Shown piece after piece: positions 8,664 to 18,045 of a stretch of 64,000 nt of DNA. The translations under genes were made by a program, and so were the position numbers. The notes beneath the pieces were generated by a model. It made no database searches and had not been told where the DNA came from. It was given only the letters and a program-made list of their open reading frames with translations. This DNA is from Opitutia bacterium (GTDB taxonomy: Bacteria > Verrucomicrobiota > Verrucomicrobiia > Opitutales > Opitutaceae), in NCBI GenBank assembly GCA_947474365.1, contig CANJIU010000006.1, forward strand, positions 89,222 to 153,221, read 5' to 3'. Positions within the stretch are counted from its first letter, which is position 1. Every line of letters starts with the position of its first letter.

Positions 8664-11600
8664 ATGAGACACCTTCGTCCCGCATTCCTCGCCCTCCTCG
8701 TCACGTTGCCGTTCGCCTTTGCCCCCGCCGCCGAGAAGGCGCCCAAGCCCGTGCTCGATCCGGAATTGGCCCGCTATGGTATTGATGAAAAGACCGGATC
8801 ACGCCCGCGAGCGGTCGAGCCGATCGGAACGACCCTGCCGCTGGCGCTCCGCCGGGGAGACCGGATCGTTCTGATCGGCAACACGCTCTTCGAGCGCGGC
8901 GACGATTTTCCTTACTTCGAGGCGATGCTCCAGGCCGGGCATCCCGAGTTGCAACTCTCGGTGCGCACCCTGGCGTGGGCGGCCGACGAGGTCGACCTGA
9001 TGCCGCGGCCGAAAAATTTCGGCACCCTGCAACAGCATCTCACGGCGCAGAAGGCAGACGTGATTTTTGCCGCCTTCGGGTTCAACGAGTCGTTCGCCGG
9101 GGTGGAGCGGTTGCCGGACTTTCGCGTGCGGCTGGTGCGATTCCTCACGGAGTTGAAGACCAGCGCTTACAACGGCCAGAGCGCGCCGCGCATCGTGCTC
9201 GTCTCGCCGATCGCCAACGAGAACGTGCCCGGCGTGCCGGCGGCCGATCTCAATAATAACCGGCTGGCGGCCTACTCCCGCGCGATGGAGGCGGTGGCCG
9301 CCGAGCAACAGGTCGGATTCGTCAATGCCTTTGACGCCACCAAGGCCATGCTTGACGATCCCACGACGCAGCTGACCAGCAATGGTGTGCATCTCGAGGG
9401 TGCGGGCTATGAGATGCTGGCGCGCCGGCTCTATGAGGCGACCTTTGTCGCTCCGCCGCCGAAAGTGAGCGCGGAACTCGTTGGTGCGATCGCGGACAAG
9501 AACCGCCAGTTCTTCCGCCGCTACCGCCCGCTGAACACCTATTATTACACCGGTGACCGCAACGCGACCTACGGCTACCTGGATTTTCTGCCCGCCATGC
9601 GCGGCTTCGACGTCATGCTCGGCAATCGCGACGAACGCGTGTGGAAAATCGCCGGCGGCGAGTCGTTTGGCGGCAAGGCGATCGACGACAGCAACGTGCC
9701 GGCGATGCCGCCCGTCGACCTCAGCAAGGGTGCCAACGAATGGATGACGCCCGCCAACGAGCGCGCCGCGTTCAAGGTCGACTCGCGCTTCGATGTGACG
9801 CTCTTCGCCTCGGAGGAGCAGTTTCCCGATTTGGCGAAGCCGATTTCGATGCGCTGGGACACCCGCGGCCGCCTCTGGGTAAGTTGCTCGACGACGTATC
9901 CGCACGTGTACCCCGGGCGCGAGCCGGCGGACAAGATTGTGGTTCTTGAGGACACCGACGGTGACGGTCGCGCCGATAAGTGCACGGTCTTCGCCGACAA
10001 ACTTCACATCCCGCTCAGCTTCGAACTGGCCGACGGCGGGGTCTACGTCTCGGAGCAGCCGAACCTCACGTTTCTGAAGGACATCAACGGCGACGACAAA
10101 GCCGATGTGCGGCGCGTGGTGTTCTCCGGCTTCGGCACGGAGGACTCGCATCATTCGCTGCACGATTTCATCCGCACGCCAGACGGCGACCTGCTGTTTC
10201 GCGAATCGATCTTCCTGAACTCGCAGGTCGAGACGGCGTACGGCCCGGTGCGGGCGCGCAATTCCTCCTGGTTTCAGCTGCACACGGCGACGCAGCGGCT
10301 GACGACGTTCGGCAGCTATCCGAACACGAATCCGTGGGGCGTCACGTTCACCGAGTGGGGACACCACGTGGCGAGCCATCCGATTTTCGCGAGCGCGTTT
10401 CACGCGACGAATCCGCCGTTTCCCGAGCAGCACGCGAATCCGACGGGTCTGCCGGCGTATTCCGGGACGTGCGGACACGAGTTTGTCGACAGCCCCGTGT
10501 GGCCGCGGGAACTGCAGGGCCGGATGATCAAGGCGCGTTACAAGCCAACCAACCGGATCGAGATTCACGACTGGCTGCAGGTGGGCGACCATTTTGAGGA
10601 AAAGTACGTCAGCGACCTGATCTTTTCGACCAACCTCAGCTTCATCCCGGTCGACGTGAAGTTCGGGCCGCGGGGCGACCTGTACGTCTGTGACTGGTAC
10701 AACCCGATCAAGGGGCACATGCAGTATTCGTTGCGCGACGATCGCCGGGACCGGACGTCGGGCCGCATCTGGCGTGTCGTGCCGAAGGGCGCCGCCATGC
10801 CGGCCGCGCCCAAGATCGCAGGTGCGCCGGTGGCCGCGCTGTTGGAGACCCTGAAGTCGCCCCAGTATCGGGTGCGCGACCTCGCCCGGCGCGAACTGGC
10901 CGCCCGCGGCCGGGGTGTCGTCGAACCCGCGCTCAACGCGTGGGTCCGCGCCCTCGACCGGAAGGAGGCGCGGTTCCGTCATCACCAGGTGGAGGCGATG
11001 TGGCTGTCGCGTGCGATCGACGCGCCCAATCTGGGCCTGCTGCGCGAGGTGATTGCGTGTGAGGAGCCACTCGCGCGTTCCGCGGCGACGGCGCAGCTTT
11101 GCCACCTGCACGCCCTGTTGCCCGACGTGCTCGACTTGCTGCGGGCGCGCGCCAACGACGAGAGCGGCCTCGTGCGCATGGAGGCGGCCATCGCCGCCAG
11201 CTATGTGGGCACCGCGGGGGCGCTCGAGGCAATCCTCGGCGTTTTGCAGAAACCCGCCGATCCGCATCTCACCTATGCGATTCGCACGTCGCTGGACTCA
11301 GCCGCACTCGCGCCCTTTTGGCGCAACGATGCCAACGGTGCCGCGGCCAAACCAGTGGTGGCGTTCATGGACCGCCTGAAGGCAACCGAGAAAAAGGCCA
11401 AGGCGGGGAAGCGCGCGGAGAAGACGAGTCCGAGTTCCACCGAGCCCGCCTTTGACCGGCAGGCGGACATGCTGACGATCCATATCTCGACGATTCCGGA
11501 ACGGATGCTGTTCGATCTGAAGACATTTTCCGCCAAACCCGGCCAGCCGGTGAAACTTGTTTTTTCCAATCCTGACATGATGCAGCACAACCTGGTCATC

Positions 11601-11846
11601 GTGAGCCCAGGAGCGCTCGAGGAGGTCGGGACCGCCGGCAATGAGATGGCCAAGGACCCCGACGGAATTAAGCGGGATTTCGTGCCGACAACGCCCAAGG
11701 TTCTGCATGCGACCAAGCTCATCGATCCGCAGGGGACGGCGATTTTGCGATTCAAGGCGCCGATGACGCCCGGGAGTTATCCTTATGTCTGCACGTTTCC
11801 CGGTCACTGGGTGATCATGAACGGCGTCATGGAAGTGAAACCATAA
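8664..11846 (+). CDS. Large secreted PVC-type protein: SGNH-like, propeller, HEAT repeats, azurin-like copper domain
   Basis: A 1060-residue secreted protein with a signal peptide at about 1-23. Residues 50-260 resemble an SGNH hydrolase, but the block I Gly-Asp-Ser is replaced by G-N-T (IGNTLFERGDDF) and the last block reads NGVHLEGAGY, so catalysis is doubtful. Residues about 375-710 form a membrane-bound-dehydrogenase-type beta-propeller (TIGR02604-like) with D-T-D-G-D-G-R-A-D and I-N-G-D-D-K-A-D calcium-like loops. HEAT-like repeats occupy about 725-890. Residues about 935-1060 form a cupredoxin with ligands His975, Cys1043, His1048 and Met1052, the azurin C-x4-H-x3-M spacing. Homologues commonly end in a CxxCH cytochrome; none is present here. 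The start at 8664 gives a clean signal peptide. The next gene follows after 11 bp. Confidence 0.9.
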   Translation: MRHLRPAFLALLVTLPFAFAPAAEKAPKPVLDPELARYGIDEKTGSRPRAVEPIGTTLPLALRRGDRIVLIGNTLFERGDDFPYFEAMLQAGHPELQLSVRTLAWAADEVDLMPRPKNFGTLQQHLTAQKADVIFAAFGFNESFAGVERLPDFRVRLVRFLTELKTSAYNGQSAPRIVLVSPIANENVPGVPAADLNNNRLAAYSRAMEAVAAEQQVGFVNAFDATKAMLDDPTTQLTSNGVHLEGAGYEMLARRLYEATFVAPPPKVSAELVGAIADKNRQFFRRYRPLNTYYYTGDRNATYGYLDFLPAMRGFDVMLGNRDERVWKIAGGESFGGKAIDDSNVPAMPPVDLSKGANEWMTPANERAAFKVDSRFDVTLFASEEQFPDLAKPISMRWDTRGRLWVSCSTTYPHVYPGREPADKIVVLEDTDGDGRADKCTVFADKLHIPLSFELADGGVYVSEQPNLTFLKDINGDDKADVRRVVFSGFGTEDSHHSLHDFIRTPDGDLLFRESIFLNSQVETAYGPVRARNSSWFQLHTATQRLTTFGSYPNTNPWGVTFTEWGHHVASHPIFASAFHATNPPFPEQHANPTGLPAYSGTCGHEFVDSPVWPRELQGRMIKARYKPTNRIEIHDWLQVGDHFEEKYVSDLIFSTNLSFIPVDVKFGPRGDLYVCDWYNPIKGHMQYSLRDDRRDRTSGRIWRVVPKGAAMPAAPKIAGAPVAALLETLKSPQYRVRDLARRELAARGRGVVEPALNAWVRALDRKEARFRHHQVEAMWLSRAIDAPNLGLLREVIACEEPLARSAATAQLCHLHALLPDVLDLLRARANDESGLVRMEAAIAASYVGTAGALEAILGVLQKPADPHLTYAIRTSLDSAALAPFWRNDANGAAAKPVVAFMDRLKATEKKAKAGKRAEKTSPSSTEPAFDRQADMLTIHISTIPERMLFDLKTFSAKPGQPVKLVFSNPDMMQHNLVIVSPGALEEVGTAGNEMAKDPDGIKRDFVPTTPKVLHATKLIDPQGTAILRFKAPMTPGSYPYVCTFPGHWVIMNGVMEVKP

Positions 11847-11857
11847 CCGTCTCCTTT

Positions 11858-12739
11858 ATGCGCCGTTCTCTTATTGTCCTGCTGGCCTACTGCCTCACTG
11901 CGGCGATCAGTTCTGCCGGAATCCTCGATTGGATTTTCCCGAAGCACGATGTGCAGGTCATCACGGTGACCGACACGACCCCTGCCGGACTTTTGCGGAG
12001 GAGGCCAACGGCCGCGAATCCCGTCTACTACACCGCGATCAACGCCGGGTATCGTGACTTCGGCGGCATCATTGCGGGCGAGAAAATTCCACCCAAGGAA
12101 GAGGTTCTGAAGACGATCGCGAAAGTCCTCGCCAAGCAGGGTTACCTTCTCGCCACGCCGGAGCATCCTCCCGCGTTGCTCCTGCTGTGGACCTGGGGCA
12201 CGATGAACACCGACCGGATGTACATGGGCGGTGATGACACCGAAGGGCGCCAGGTCAACCGACGCCAATTGCTGCGGTTCATGGGTGCCTACAAATTGGG
12301 GCTGATTTCCAAGGAAGGCAGCGCTTTCCAGGATGAGCTGAGTTACACGGGCATGATGTTCAAGGATGCCGATTCGGAAATGATCTCGGACCTCGCGACG
12401 GAGGATCTCTATGTCGCGGCGATTTCGGCCTATGATTTTGCCGCCGCGGCGCGCAGCCAGAAGGAATTGCTGTGGACCACCAAGATCAGCTGTCCATCGC
12501 GCGGACTTTCGCTGCCGGAGACGCTCCCGGTGATGCTCGCGCTGGCGGGACCAAACATCGGGCGGGAGACGGCGAAACCGGTCTCGGTGACAGCCACGGA
12601 AAAATTCAAGACCGAGGTGAAGGTCGGAGACCCGACTGTGGTCGAATATCTGGATCCGAGCAAAGGAGCGGTTATCGACATGGCTCCCGTCGACCCGAAG
12701 AAGCAGAAGAGCGCGCCGGCGCCGAAGGGGAAGAAGTAG
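11858..12739 (+). CDS. Secreted protein of unknown function
   Basis: A 293-residue protein with a signal peptide (1-20, ending ISSAG) and no recognised catalytic motif. It is mixed alpha/beta, with a lysine-rich tail (KKQKSAPAPKGKK). Visible features are WTWGTMN near residue 108 and a conserved-looking YVAAISAYDFAAAA helix near 187. It starts 11 bp after the stop of the large copper-domain protein on the same strand, so the two are almost certainly co-transcribed, and it may be a periplasmic partner or assembly factor. I do not recognise the family and assign no function. Confidence 0.75.
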   Translation: MRRSLIVLLAYCLTAAISSAGILDWIFPKHDVQVITVTDTTPAGLLRRRPTAANPVYYTAINAGYRDFGGIIAGEKIPPKEEVLKTIAKVLAKQGYLLATPEHPPALLLLWTWGTMNTDRMYMGGDDTEGRQVNRRQLLRFMGAYKLGLISKEGSAFQDELSYTGMMFKDADSEMISDLATEDLYVAAISAYDFAAAARSQKELLWTTKISCPSRGLSLPETLPVMLALAGPNIGRETAKPVSVTATEKFKTEVKVGDPTVVEYLDPSKGAVIDMAPVDPKKQKSAPAPKGKK

Positions 12740-12928
12740 GGGCGGCTTTGTGGCAGACGAACGGTAGACTGAATCTGGGCGGTATCCGGGGCGTCCGAGA
12801 TTTGCTCGAGCAACTGATGACCGACCAGGAACGCCTGGGACCGAGGTTCCTATCTCTATTTCGACCCTCACTGGCCTCGATTCATTTTTGTTGTCGCGCC
12901 CTTGGGGAAGATCTGGAGCCTTTGGCGC

Positions 12929-13915
12929 ATGCTCCGGAAAGCACCCCTCGGTCCATGGGCTCTCGGCCTCGGAGCTGTGCTGGTTACGCTTTTCGCGGCA
13001 TGTGAAGCGCCGCCGCCGCCCCTGCTGCGGGTTGGCCTCAATCAGTGGCCAGGGTACGCGCCCCTGCAAATGGCCGAGCAACTCAATTACTTCCGGTCCA
13101 AGCGGCAGGTGCGAACGATCACTTACGCCTCCACCACCCAGGTTCTCCGTGCTTTTCGCAACAACTCGCTTGAGGCGGCCGGTCTGACGCTGGATGAAGC
13201 ACTCCTGCTCGCCGAAGATTTTCCGGACATCCGGGTGGTGCTCGTCATCGGCAGTTCAAACGGCGGGGATGTCGTTTTGGGAAGGCCCGGGATGGGAAAA
13301 ATGTCCGACCTCCGTGGGCATCGAGTGGGTTACGAGGCCACGGCGCTCGGTGCCTTCATGCTCGGCCGCGCCCTGGAGACAGCCGGATTGCGCGTGAGTG
13401 ACGTGAACCTCATTCCGATCCAATCGGACGAACATGAAAATGCGTTCAAAAGCGGTCAGGTGGATGCAATCGTCACCTTTGAACCCGCCCGGGCGCGATT
13501 GATCGAGGGCGGTGCGTGCGTGCTGTTCAACAGTGCGGAAATTCCGGGGGAGGTGCTGGATGTGCTCGTGGTTCGACGGAGCTTTCTGGATAAGAACCCG
13601 GAAATGATCGTCGACCTCGTCCAGGGGTGGTTCAAGGCGCTGGCCCATCAAGCCCGGAACAGTGACGACGCGTTCCAACGACTGAGTGTGATCCTGCAGC
13701 GCACGCCGGAGCAGGCCCGCAGTGCCTACCGTCTGTTGACACTGCCGGACCTGGCCGAAAACCGACGTTTGCTGGCCAGCCGCCCGCCCGGATTGAGGTC
13801 CACCATCGAAAAGCTTTCGACTGTGATGCTCAAGCAGGAGCTCCTGCGGCGATCGCCGTCGCTTGATGCGCTGCTCGATGGGCGGACCGTGGAGCAGGTC
13901 GCCAGGGGAAAGTAG
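12929..13915 (+). CDS. Periplasmic-binding lipoprotein, SsuA/THI5 (NMT1)-like
   Basis: About 328 residues from the ATG at 12929; a TTG 27 bp upstream is an alternative start. A lipobox (VTLFAAC) marks it as a lipoprotein. The mature part opens LLRVGLNQWPGYAPLQMAE and continues with ALRGHR-type and AFKSGQVDAIVTFEPA segments, typical of type 2 binding proteins for sulfonates, nitrate, taurine or pyrimidine precursors. Such proteins normally feed an ABC permease and ATPase, but neither is encoded nearby. The next gene, 6 bp downstream, is a membrane histidine kinase. The likely role, by inference, is ligand sensing on behalf of that kinase. The ligand is unknown. Confidence 0.87.
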   Translation: MLRKAPLGPWALGLGAVLVTLFAACEAPPPPLLRVGLNQWPGYAPLQMAEQLNYFRSKRQVRTITYASTTQVLRAFRNNSLEAAGLTLDEALLLAEDFPDIRVVLVIGSSNGGDVVLGRPGMGKMSDLRGHRVGYEATALGAFMLGRALETAGLRVSDVNLIPIQSDEHENAFKSGQVDAIVTFEPARARLIEGGACVLFNSAEIPGEVLDVLVVRRSFLDKNPEMIVDLVQGWFKALAHQARNSDDAFQRLSVILQRTPEQARSAYRLLTLPDLAENRRLLASRPPGLRSTIEKLSTVMLKQELLRRSPSLDALLDGRTVEQVARGK

Positions 13916-13921
13916 CGCGTC

Positions 13922-16900
13922 ATGGCATCCCGGCGAACCACGGTCTTCTCGATTTTTCCGCTGCGCTACGCGATCCCGGGCGCATTGCTGGTTTTCACCG
14001 CGGCAGTGGCCGGATGGGTCTACGTGAACAACGTCAGGCTCGCCGAACGCGATCAGGAGCGGAATGCGGCCAACGAACTCAGACTGGAGGCCGGTTCCCT
14101 GCAGCGCAGCTTCGAGTATCTGATTGCCAAAGGTGCGTTGGAGCAGGTGCAACACGAGTTGGTGGAAAAGCGTGCCGACCCGGAGATTGAGCTGGCGGTC
14201 GTGATCGACGATCGGGCGGTCATCATCGCCGCGGCCTCTCGAGGCAATATCGGCCGGCCGATCCGGCAGCGGCTCGAATCCGGACGCGACTACATGCACG
14301 GACTGGATTTAACGCCGACCATCAACCACGTGATGAAACACCCGGATGGGCGGGTCGTTTTTTCCCGGGATCGCACTTTTCTGGCCGGAGTTTATCCCCT
14401 GCTACTGGGAACGACGGCGGGGGGGCTGCGAGGCAGCCGCAGCGGCGCGCTCATCCTCGCGCGCGACTTGTCGATGCGAAAGGCGCAGGCGCGGCAGGAA
14501 GTGATGCGGCAGATCGCCGAGTTCACCCTCCTGATGACGCTCTTCGCCGCGCTGATGCTGGCGGTTCTTCATTTTACCTTCTCGCGGCGGGTCGCCGTGT
14601 TGGTGGACACTGCCCGGCGTTTTGCCGAGGGAGAACTGCTCGCCCGGGCCGAGCTGCGGGGAAGGGATGAACTGGCGTTCATTGGCACGGCATTCGATAC
14701 CATGGCCGAGCGGGTCTCGCTGGCGCGGCGGGAATTGGCCGCGAGTGAGGAGAAACTCGCCATTACGCTCAATTCAATCGGCGACGCCGTGATCGCCACC
14801 GACTGCGACGGACGGATTGTCCGGATGAATCCCACTGCCGAGCGCCTGACCGGCTGGTCGGAGGCGGAGGCCGAGGGACGGCCCTTGCCCCAGGTTTTTC
14901 GTATCATCAATTCCCAGACCCGCGCGCCGGCGGTCAACCCGGCGATCCTCGTGACGAACGGAGGCGAAGTGGTGGGGCAGGCCGAACACACGGCATTGCT
15001 CGCCCGCGACGAGCGGGAATACCAGATTTCCAAAAGCGCCGCGCCGATCCGCGATCCGGCCGGCCGGATTTGCGGCGTCGTGCTGGTGTTCAGCGACGTT
15101 ACGGAGAAATACCGGATGGAGCGGGCCCTGGTTGACGCTCTCGCGCTCGTTGATCGGACCAGTGAATTGGCCGGCGTCGGTGGTTCAGAAATGGATTTCC
15201 ACACGGGACGGCGAACCTGGACGCGCGAGATGTGCCGCATTCACGAAATTGACGCGGGGGTCGGTCCGCCACTTGAACAGCGCGTCGATCCCCGTTTTCC
15301 CACTGTACTTGCGACGGTACGGGAGGCGACCCGCGCACTGCGCGAACGCGGCGAGCCGTTTGACTTGGAAATACCGGTGATCACCGGCAAGGGGCGGTCG
15401 ATTTGGGTTCGGGCGAGGGGAACATCGGTGATGGTGCAGGGGAAGCCCGTTCGAATGACCGGTGCCTACCAGGATATCACCGAGCGAAAACGGGCCGAGG
15501 AGGCAGTGAGGGCCACGGAGGAGATGCGGCGGCTCGTGCTGAATAATATCCCTCAAGGCGTGTTCTGGAAGGACCTCGAATCGCGTTACCTTGGTTGTAA
15601 CGACGTCGTCGTCCGGAGTTTTGGCTTCGGAAGCGTTGCATCGACGCTGGGGAAAAGCGACGCCGAGTTGGGTTCACGTACTCCCGAGGAGGCGGAGTAC
15701 TTCCTGGCGAAGGATCGGGAAGTCATGTCCTCGGGCCGCCCTCAGTTCGGGATCGTCGAGCCGGCCACGTTTGCCGACGGTTCCCGGCGCTGGTTGGAGA
15801 CCAACAAGATTCCGATGCGGGACGCGGCGGGGCAGGTGATTGGCGTGCTCGGCACGTGGCTGGATATCACCGAGCGCAAAGAGGCGGAAGAACGGTTGCG
15901 CACCAGCGAGGAGCGATTCCGTACGCTGCGAAACAGCGCCCCGTTTTGCATTCATGAAATCGATCTCGAGGGACGGCTCGTTTCGATGAATCCGGCCGGG
16001 CTGAAGATGATGGGAGTGGACGACGAAGCCGCGATTTGCGGGCGGCACTATCTCAGCGCAGTGGGGGACCGGGATCGGGCGGAAATTGCTCGACTGCTGA
16101 AACTCGCCGTGGAGGGCGTGCCGTGCGAGTTTGAGTTTGAATCCGGCAACGGCCGTGATTTCGAGTCGTCGTTCGTTCCGATCAAAGACGGGCAGGGGAC
16201 GGTCGTCCGCCTCATGGGGCTGACCCAGGACATCACTGCGCGCAAGGACAGCGAAAAGGAGAAGGCGCGCATTGAGGGCCAGCTCCGCCACTCGCAGAAA
16301 TTGCAGGCGGTCGGTACGCTCGCTGGCGGCATCGCCCACGATTTCAACAACATCCTCTCCGGCATATACGGATATACCGCACTCACCCGCCAGGCCGTTG
16401 GTTCCAATCCCGATGCGCTTGACTACCTCGGTGAGATTCAACGGGCGTCGCGGCGGGCGGCGGACCTCGTGCGCCAGATCCTGTCGTTCAGCCGGAGTGG
16501 CGAGCAGAAACTGGGACTGGTGCAATTGCGCCTGGTGGTGGAGGAATGCGTCCAGCTCCTGCGCGCGGCAACCCCGAGCACCATCGCTTTTGACGTTCGG
16601 CTGGAACCCGATCTGCCTCCCGTGATGGGGGATTCGTCCCAGTTGCATCAGGTGGTCATGAACCTCGGCACCAACTCCCGGCAGGCCATGGGTGAACATC
16701 AGGGCCGGCTCGGCATCATCTTGGAATCGTGCGAGGTGGACGACGCCAAGGCCAGGGAGGTGTCCAACATCGTTCCGGGGCGGTACGTGCGACTGACGGT
16801 GAGCGACACGGGCCACGGCATGGACGGGGCGACCCAGGCGCGGGTGTTTGAACCGTTTTTCACGACCAAGGCGCCAGGACAGGGGACCGGGCTCGGCCTT

Positions 16901-17458
16901 TCCGTCGTCCACGGAATCGTGCTTGGTCATCACGGCGGAATTCAGTTGGTCAGTGAGATTGGGCAGGGAACGACCTTCGAAATTTATCTGCCGGTGATGG
17001 CGAAGGGTACTGCCGCGCAGAACGTGGAGGAATCGTCCGACCTGCCACGCGGCAACGGCGAACGTATTTTGTTTGTGGATGACGAAACTCCGGTGATCCG
17101 GGTGGGCGAGCTCTTCCTGAAGAACCTTGGCTACACCCCGGTGTGTGTGAACAACGCGGAGCAGGCACTGCAACGGTTTGAGCGGGAGCCCGGTTCGTTT
17201 TCCATGGTCATCACCGACCAGACGATGCCGGGATTGACGGGGCTGCAACTCGCCCGGCGGATCCGTGACTTGCGGGCTGATTTGCCGGTGGTAATCTCAA
17301 GTGGCCACAGTCTGTCCCTGACGCCAGAGTCCATCAAGGCGGCGGGAGTCTGTGAAATCCTGGAAAAACCCTATTCAAACGCCGGAATGGCCGCTACGAT
17401 TCGCCGCCACCTAAAATCCATCCACCCTTCCGACCATGCCGAGGATCCTGTTAATTGA
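13922..17458 (+). CDS. Hybrid histidine kinase with HAMP, four PAS domains and receiver
   Basis: A 1178-residue inner-membrane sensor. Helix 1 is at about residues 13-36, a periplasmic segment runs to about 198, and helix 2 covers about 200-222. A HAMP domain follows (225-275). Four PAS domains begin near 280, 408, 534 and 660. The dimerisation domain carries the phospho-acceptor His806 in GGIAHDFNNILSG. The ATPase region shows an N box (MNLGTNSRQAM), G1 DTGHGM and G2 GTGLGLS. The C-terminal receiver has its acceptor at Asp1099 (ITDQTMPG) and lysine in LEKPY. The HDFNN variant is typical of kinases with PAS arrays and internal receivers. It lies 6 bp after the binding lipoprotein and overlaps the following receiver gene by 23 bp, so the three form one operon. 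Confidence 0.94.
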   Translation: MASRRTTVFSIFPLRYAIPGALLVFTAAVAGWVYVNNVRLAERDQERNAANELRLEAGSLQRSFEYLIAKGALEQVQHELVEKRADPEIELAVVIDDRAVIIAAASRGNIGRPIRQRLESGRDYMHGLDLTPTINHVMKHPDGRVVFSRDRTFLAGVYPLLLGTTAGGLRGSRSGALILARDLSMRKAQARQEVMRQIAEFTLLMTLFAALMLAVLHFTFSRRVAVLVDTARRFAEGELLARAELRGRDELAFIGTAFDTMAERVSLARRELAASEEKLAITLNSIGDAVIATDCDGRIVRMNPTAERLTGWSEAEAEGRPLPQVFRIINSQTRAPAVNPAILVTNGGEVVGQAEHTALLARDEREYQISKSAAPIRDPAGRICGVVLVFSDVTEKYRMERALVDALALVDRTSELAGVGGSEMDFHTGRRTWTREMCRIHEIDAGVGPPLEQRVDPRFPTVLATVREATRALRERGEPFDLEIPVITGKGRSIWVRARGTSVMVQGKPVRMTGAYQDITERKRAEEAVRATEEMRRLVLNNIPQGVFWKDLESRYLGCNDVVVRSFGFGSVASTLGKSDAELGSRTPEEAEYFLAKDREVMSSGRPQFGIVEPATFADGSRRWLETNKIPMRDAAGQVIGVLGTWLDITERKEAEERLRTSEERFRTLRNSAPFCIHEIDLEGRLVSMNPAGLKMMGVDDEAAICGRHYLSAVGDRDRAEIARLLKLAVEGVPCEFEFESGNGRDFESSFVPIKDGQGTVVRLMGLTQDITARKDSEKEKARIEGQLRHSQKLQAVGTLAGGIAHDFNNILSGIYGYTALTRQAVGSNPDALDYLGEIQRASRRAADLVRQILSFSRSGEQKLGLVQLRLVVEECVQLLRAATPSTIAFDVRLEPDLPPVMGDSSQLHQVVMNLGTNSRQAMGEHQGRLGIILESCEVDDAKAREVSNIVPGRYVRLTVSDTGHGMDGATQARVFEPFFTTKAPGQGTGLGLSVVHGIVLGHHGGIQLVSEIGQGTTFEIYLPVMAKGTAAQNVEESSDLPRGNGERILFVDDETPVIRVGELFLKNLGYTPVCVNNAEQALQRFEREPGSFSMVITDQTMPGLTGLQLARRIRDLRADLPVVISSGHSLSLTPESIKAAGVCEILEKPYSNAGMAATIRRHLKSIHPSDHAEDPVN

Positions 17459-17834
17459 CGACGATCAGTTGCTGCGGACGGCATTGCGCCTCTCCATCGA
17501 AAAGTCAGGATACGAGGTGGTGGAGGCGGGGGACGGGCGCGAAGGACTCGCCGCGTACCGAGCCGGGCGATTCGAGCTGGTGGTCACCGACATGGTGATG
17601 CCGGGCATGGAAGGCGTCGAAACGATTGGCGAACTACGCAAACTGGATCCGCGACTTCCAATCATTGCGATCTCCGGCGGCGGGCGCGGCGCGGCTGGTG
17701 ACTACCTGAGTTATGCCAAGATCTTCGGCGCCTCGATAATGCTGGAGAAACCGCTGGAGCCGGAACTGCTCTGCGCCGCGATTGTGAAGCTGATCGGGCC
17801 ACCCGACCGGACAGCGCCGACGAACGGCGGCTGA
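17436..17834 (+). CDS. Stand-alone response-regulator receiver domain
   Basis: A 132-residue single-domain receiver of the CheY type without an output domain. The acidic pocket is LLIDDDQ (Asp8-10), the phospho-acceptor is Asp52 (VVTDMVMPG), the conserved Ser/Thr position is Ser80 (AISGG) and the lysine is Lys105 (LEKPL). The start overlaps the kinase coding region by 23 bp, which points to translational coupling. It may be the phosphorylation target, or a phosphate sink, of the upstream hybrid kinase. Lacking a DNA-binding domain, it must act by protein contact or through a phosphotransfer protein encoded elsewhere. Confidence 0.93.
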   Translation: MPRILLIDDDQLLRTALRLSIEKSGYEVVEAGDGREGLAAYRAGRFELVVTDMVMPGMEGVETIGELRKLDPRLPIIAISGGGRGAAGDYLSYAKIFGASIMLEKPLEPELLCAAIVKLIGPPDRTAPTNGG

Positions 17835-17856
17835 GCTGGCTTCGAAAAGGGGGCGT

Positions 17857-17951
17857 CTTCTGAGCGCCAGCGAAGAATCCCGATCGATGACGGCGGACTC
17901 GGGGCCGTGGAGGAATGTCCCGAAGGACTCCTAGCTGCGTTCAGAATGACC
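17857..17951. repeat. Imperfect inverted repeat in convergent intergenic region
   Basis: The arms cttctgagcgccagcgaaga (from 17857) and ggactcctagctgcgttcag (from 17925) are imperfect reverse complements over about 24 bp, separated by about 43 bp. They lie between the receiver gene and the convergent PIG-L gene. The sequence looks like a decayed dispersed intergenic element. No other feature is seen between 17835 and 18045. Confidence 0.5.
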
Positions 17952-18045
17952 GAGCAGAATCCATTTGGGACTCTCCTAACGACGCACGATCAAAAGGAGC
18001 ACCGTAGGCCGGCGTCCTTTGGCTGTGCGCCACCGACCACCACGC

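Noticed and set aside
8799..11267. Minus-strand frame of about 822 codons
   Set aside because: It lies opposite the SGNH-like/propeller protein; the product is His/Arg-rich with no domain.
8664..11846. PVC-type heme c domain in the large propeller protein
   Set aside because: No CxxCH motif is present; the C-terminal domain has the copper-ligand spacing instead.
15674..17248. Minus-strand frame of about 524 codons
   Set aside because: It is opposite the histidine kinase catalytic core; no family resemblance.
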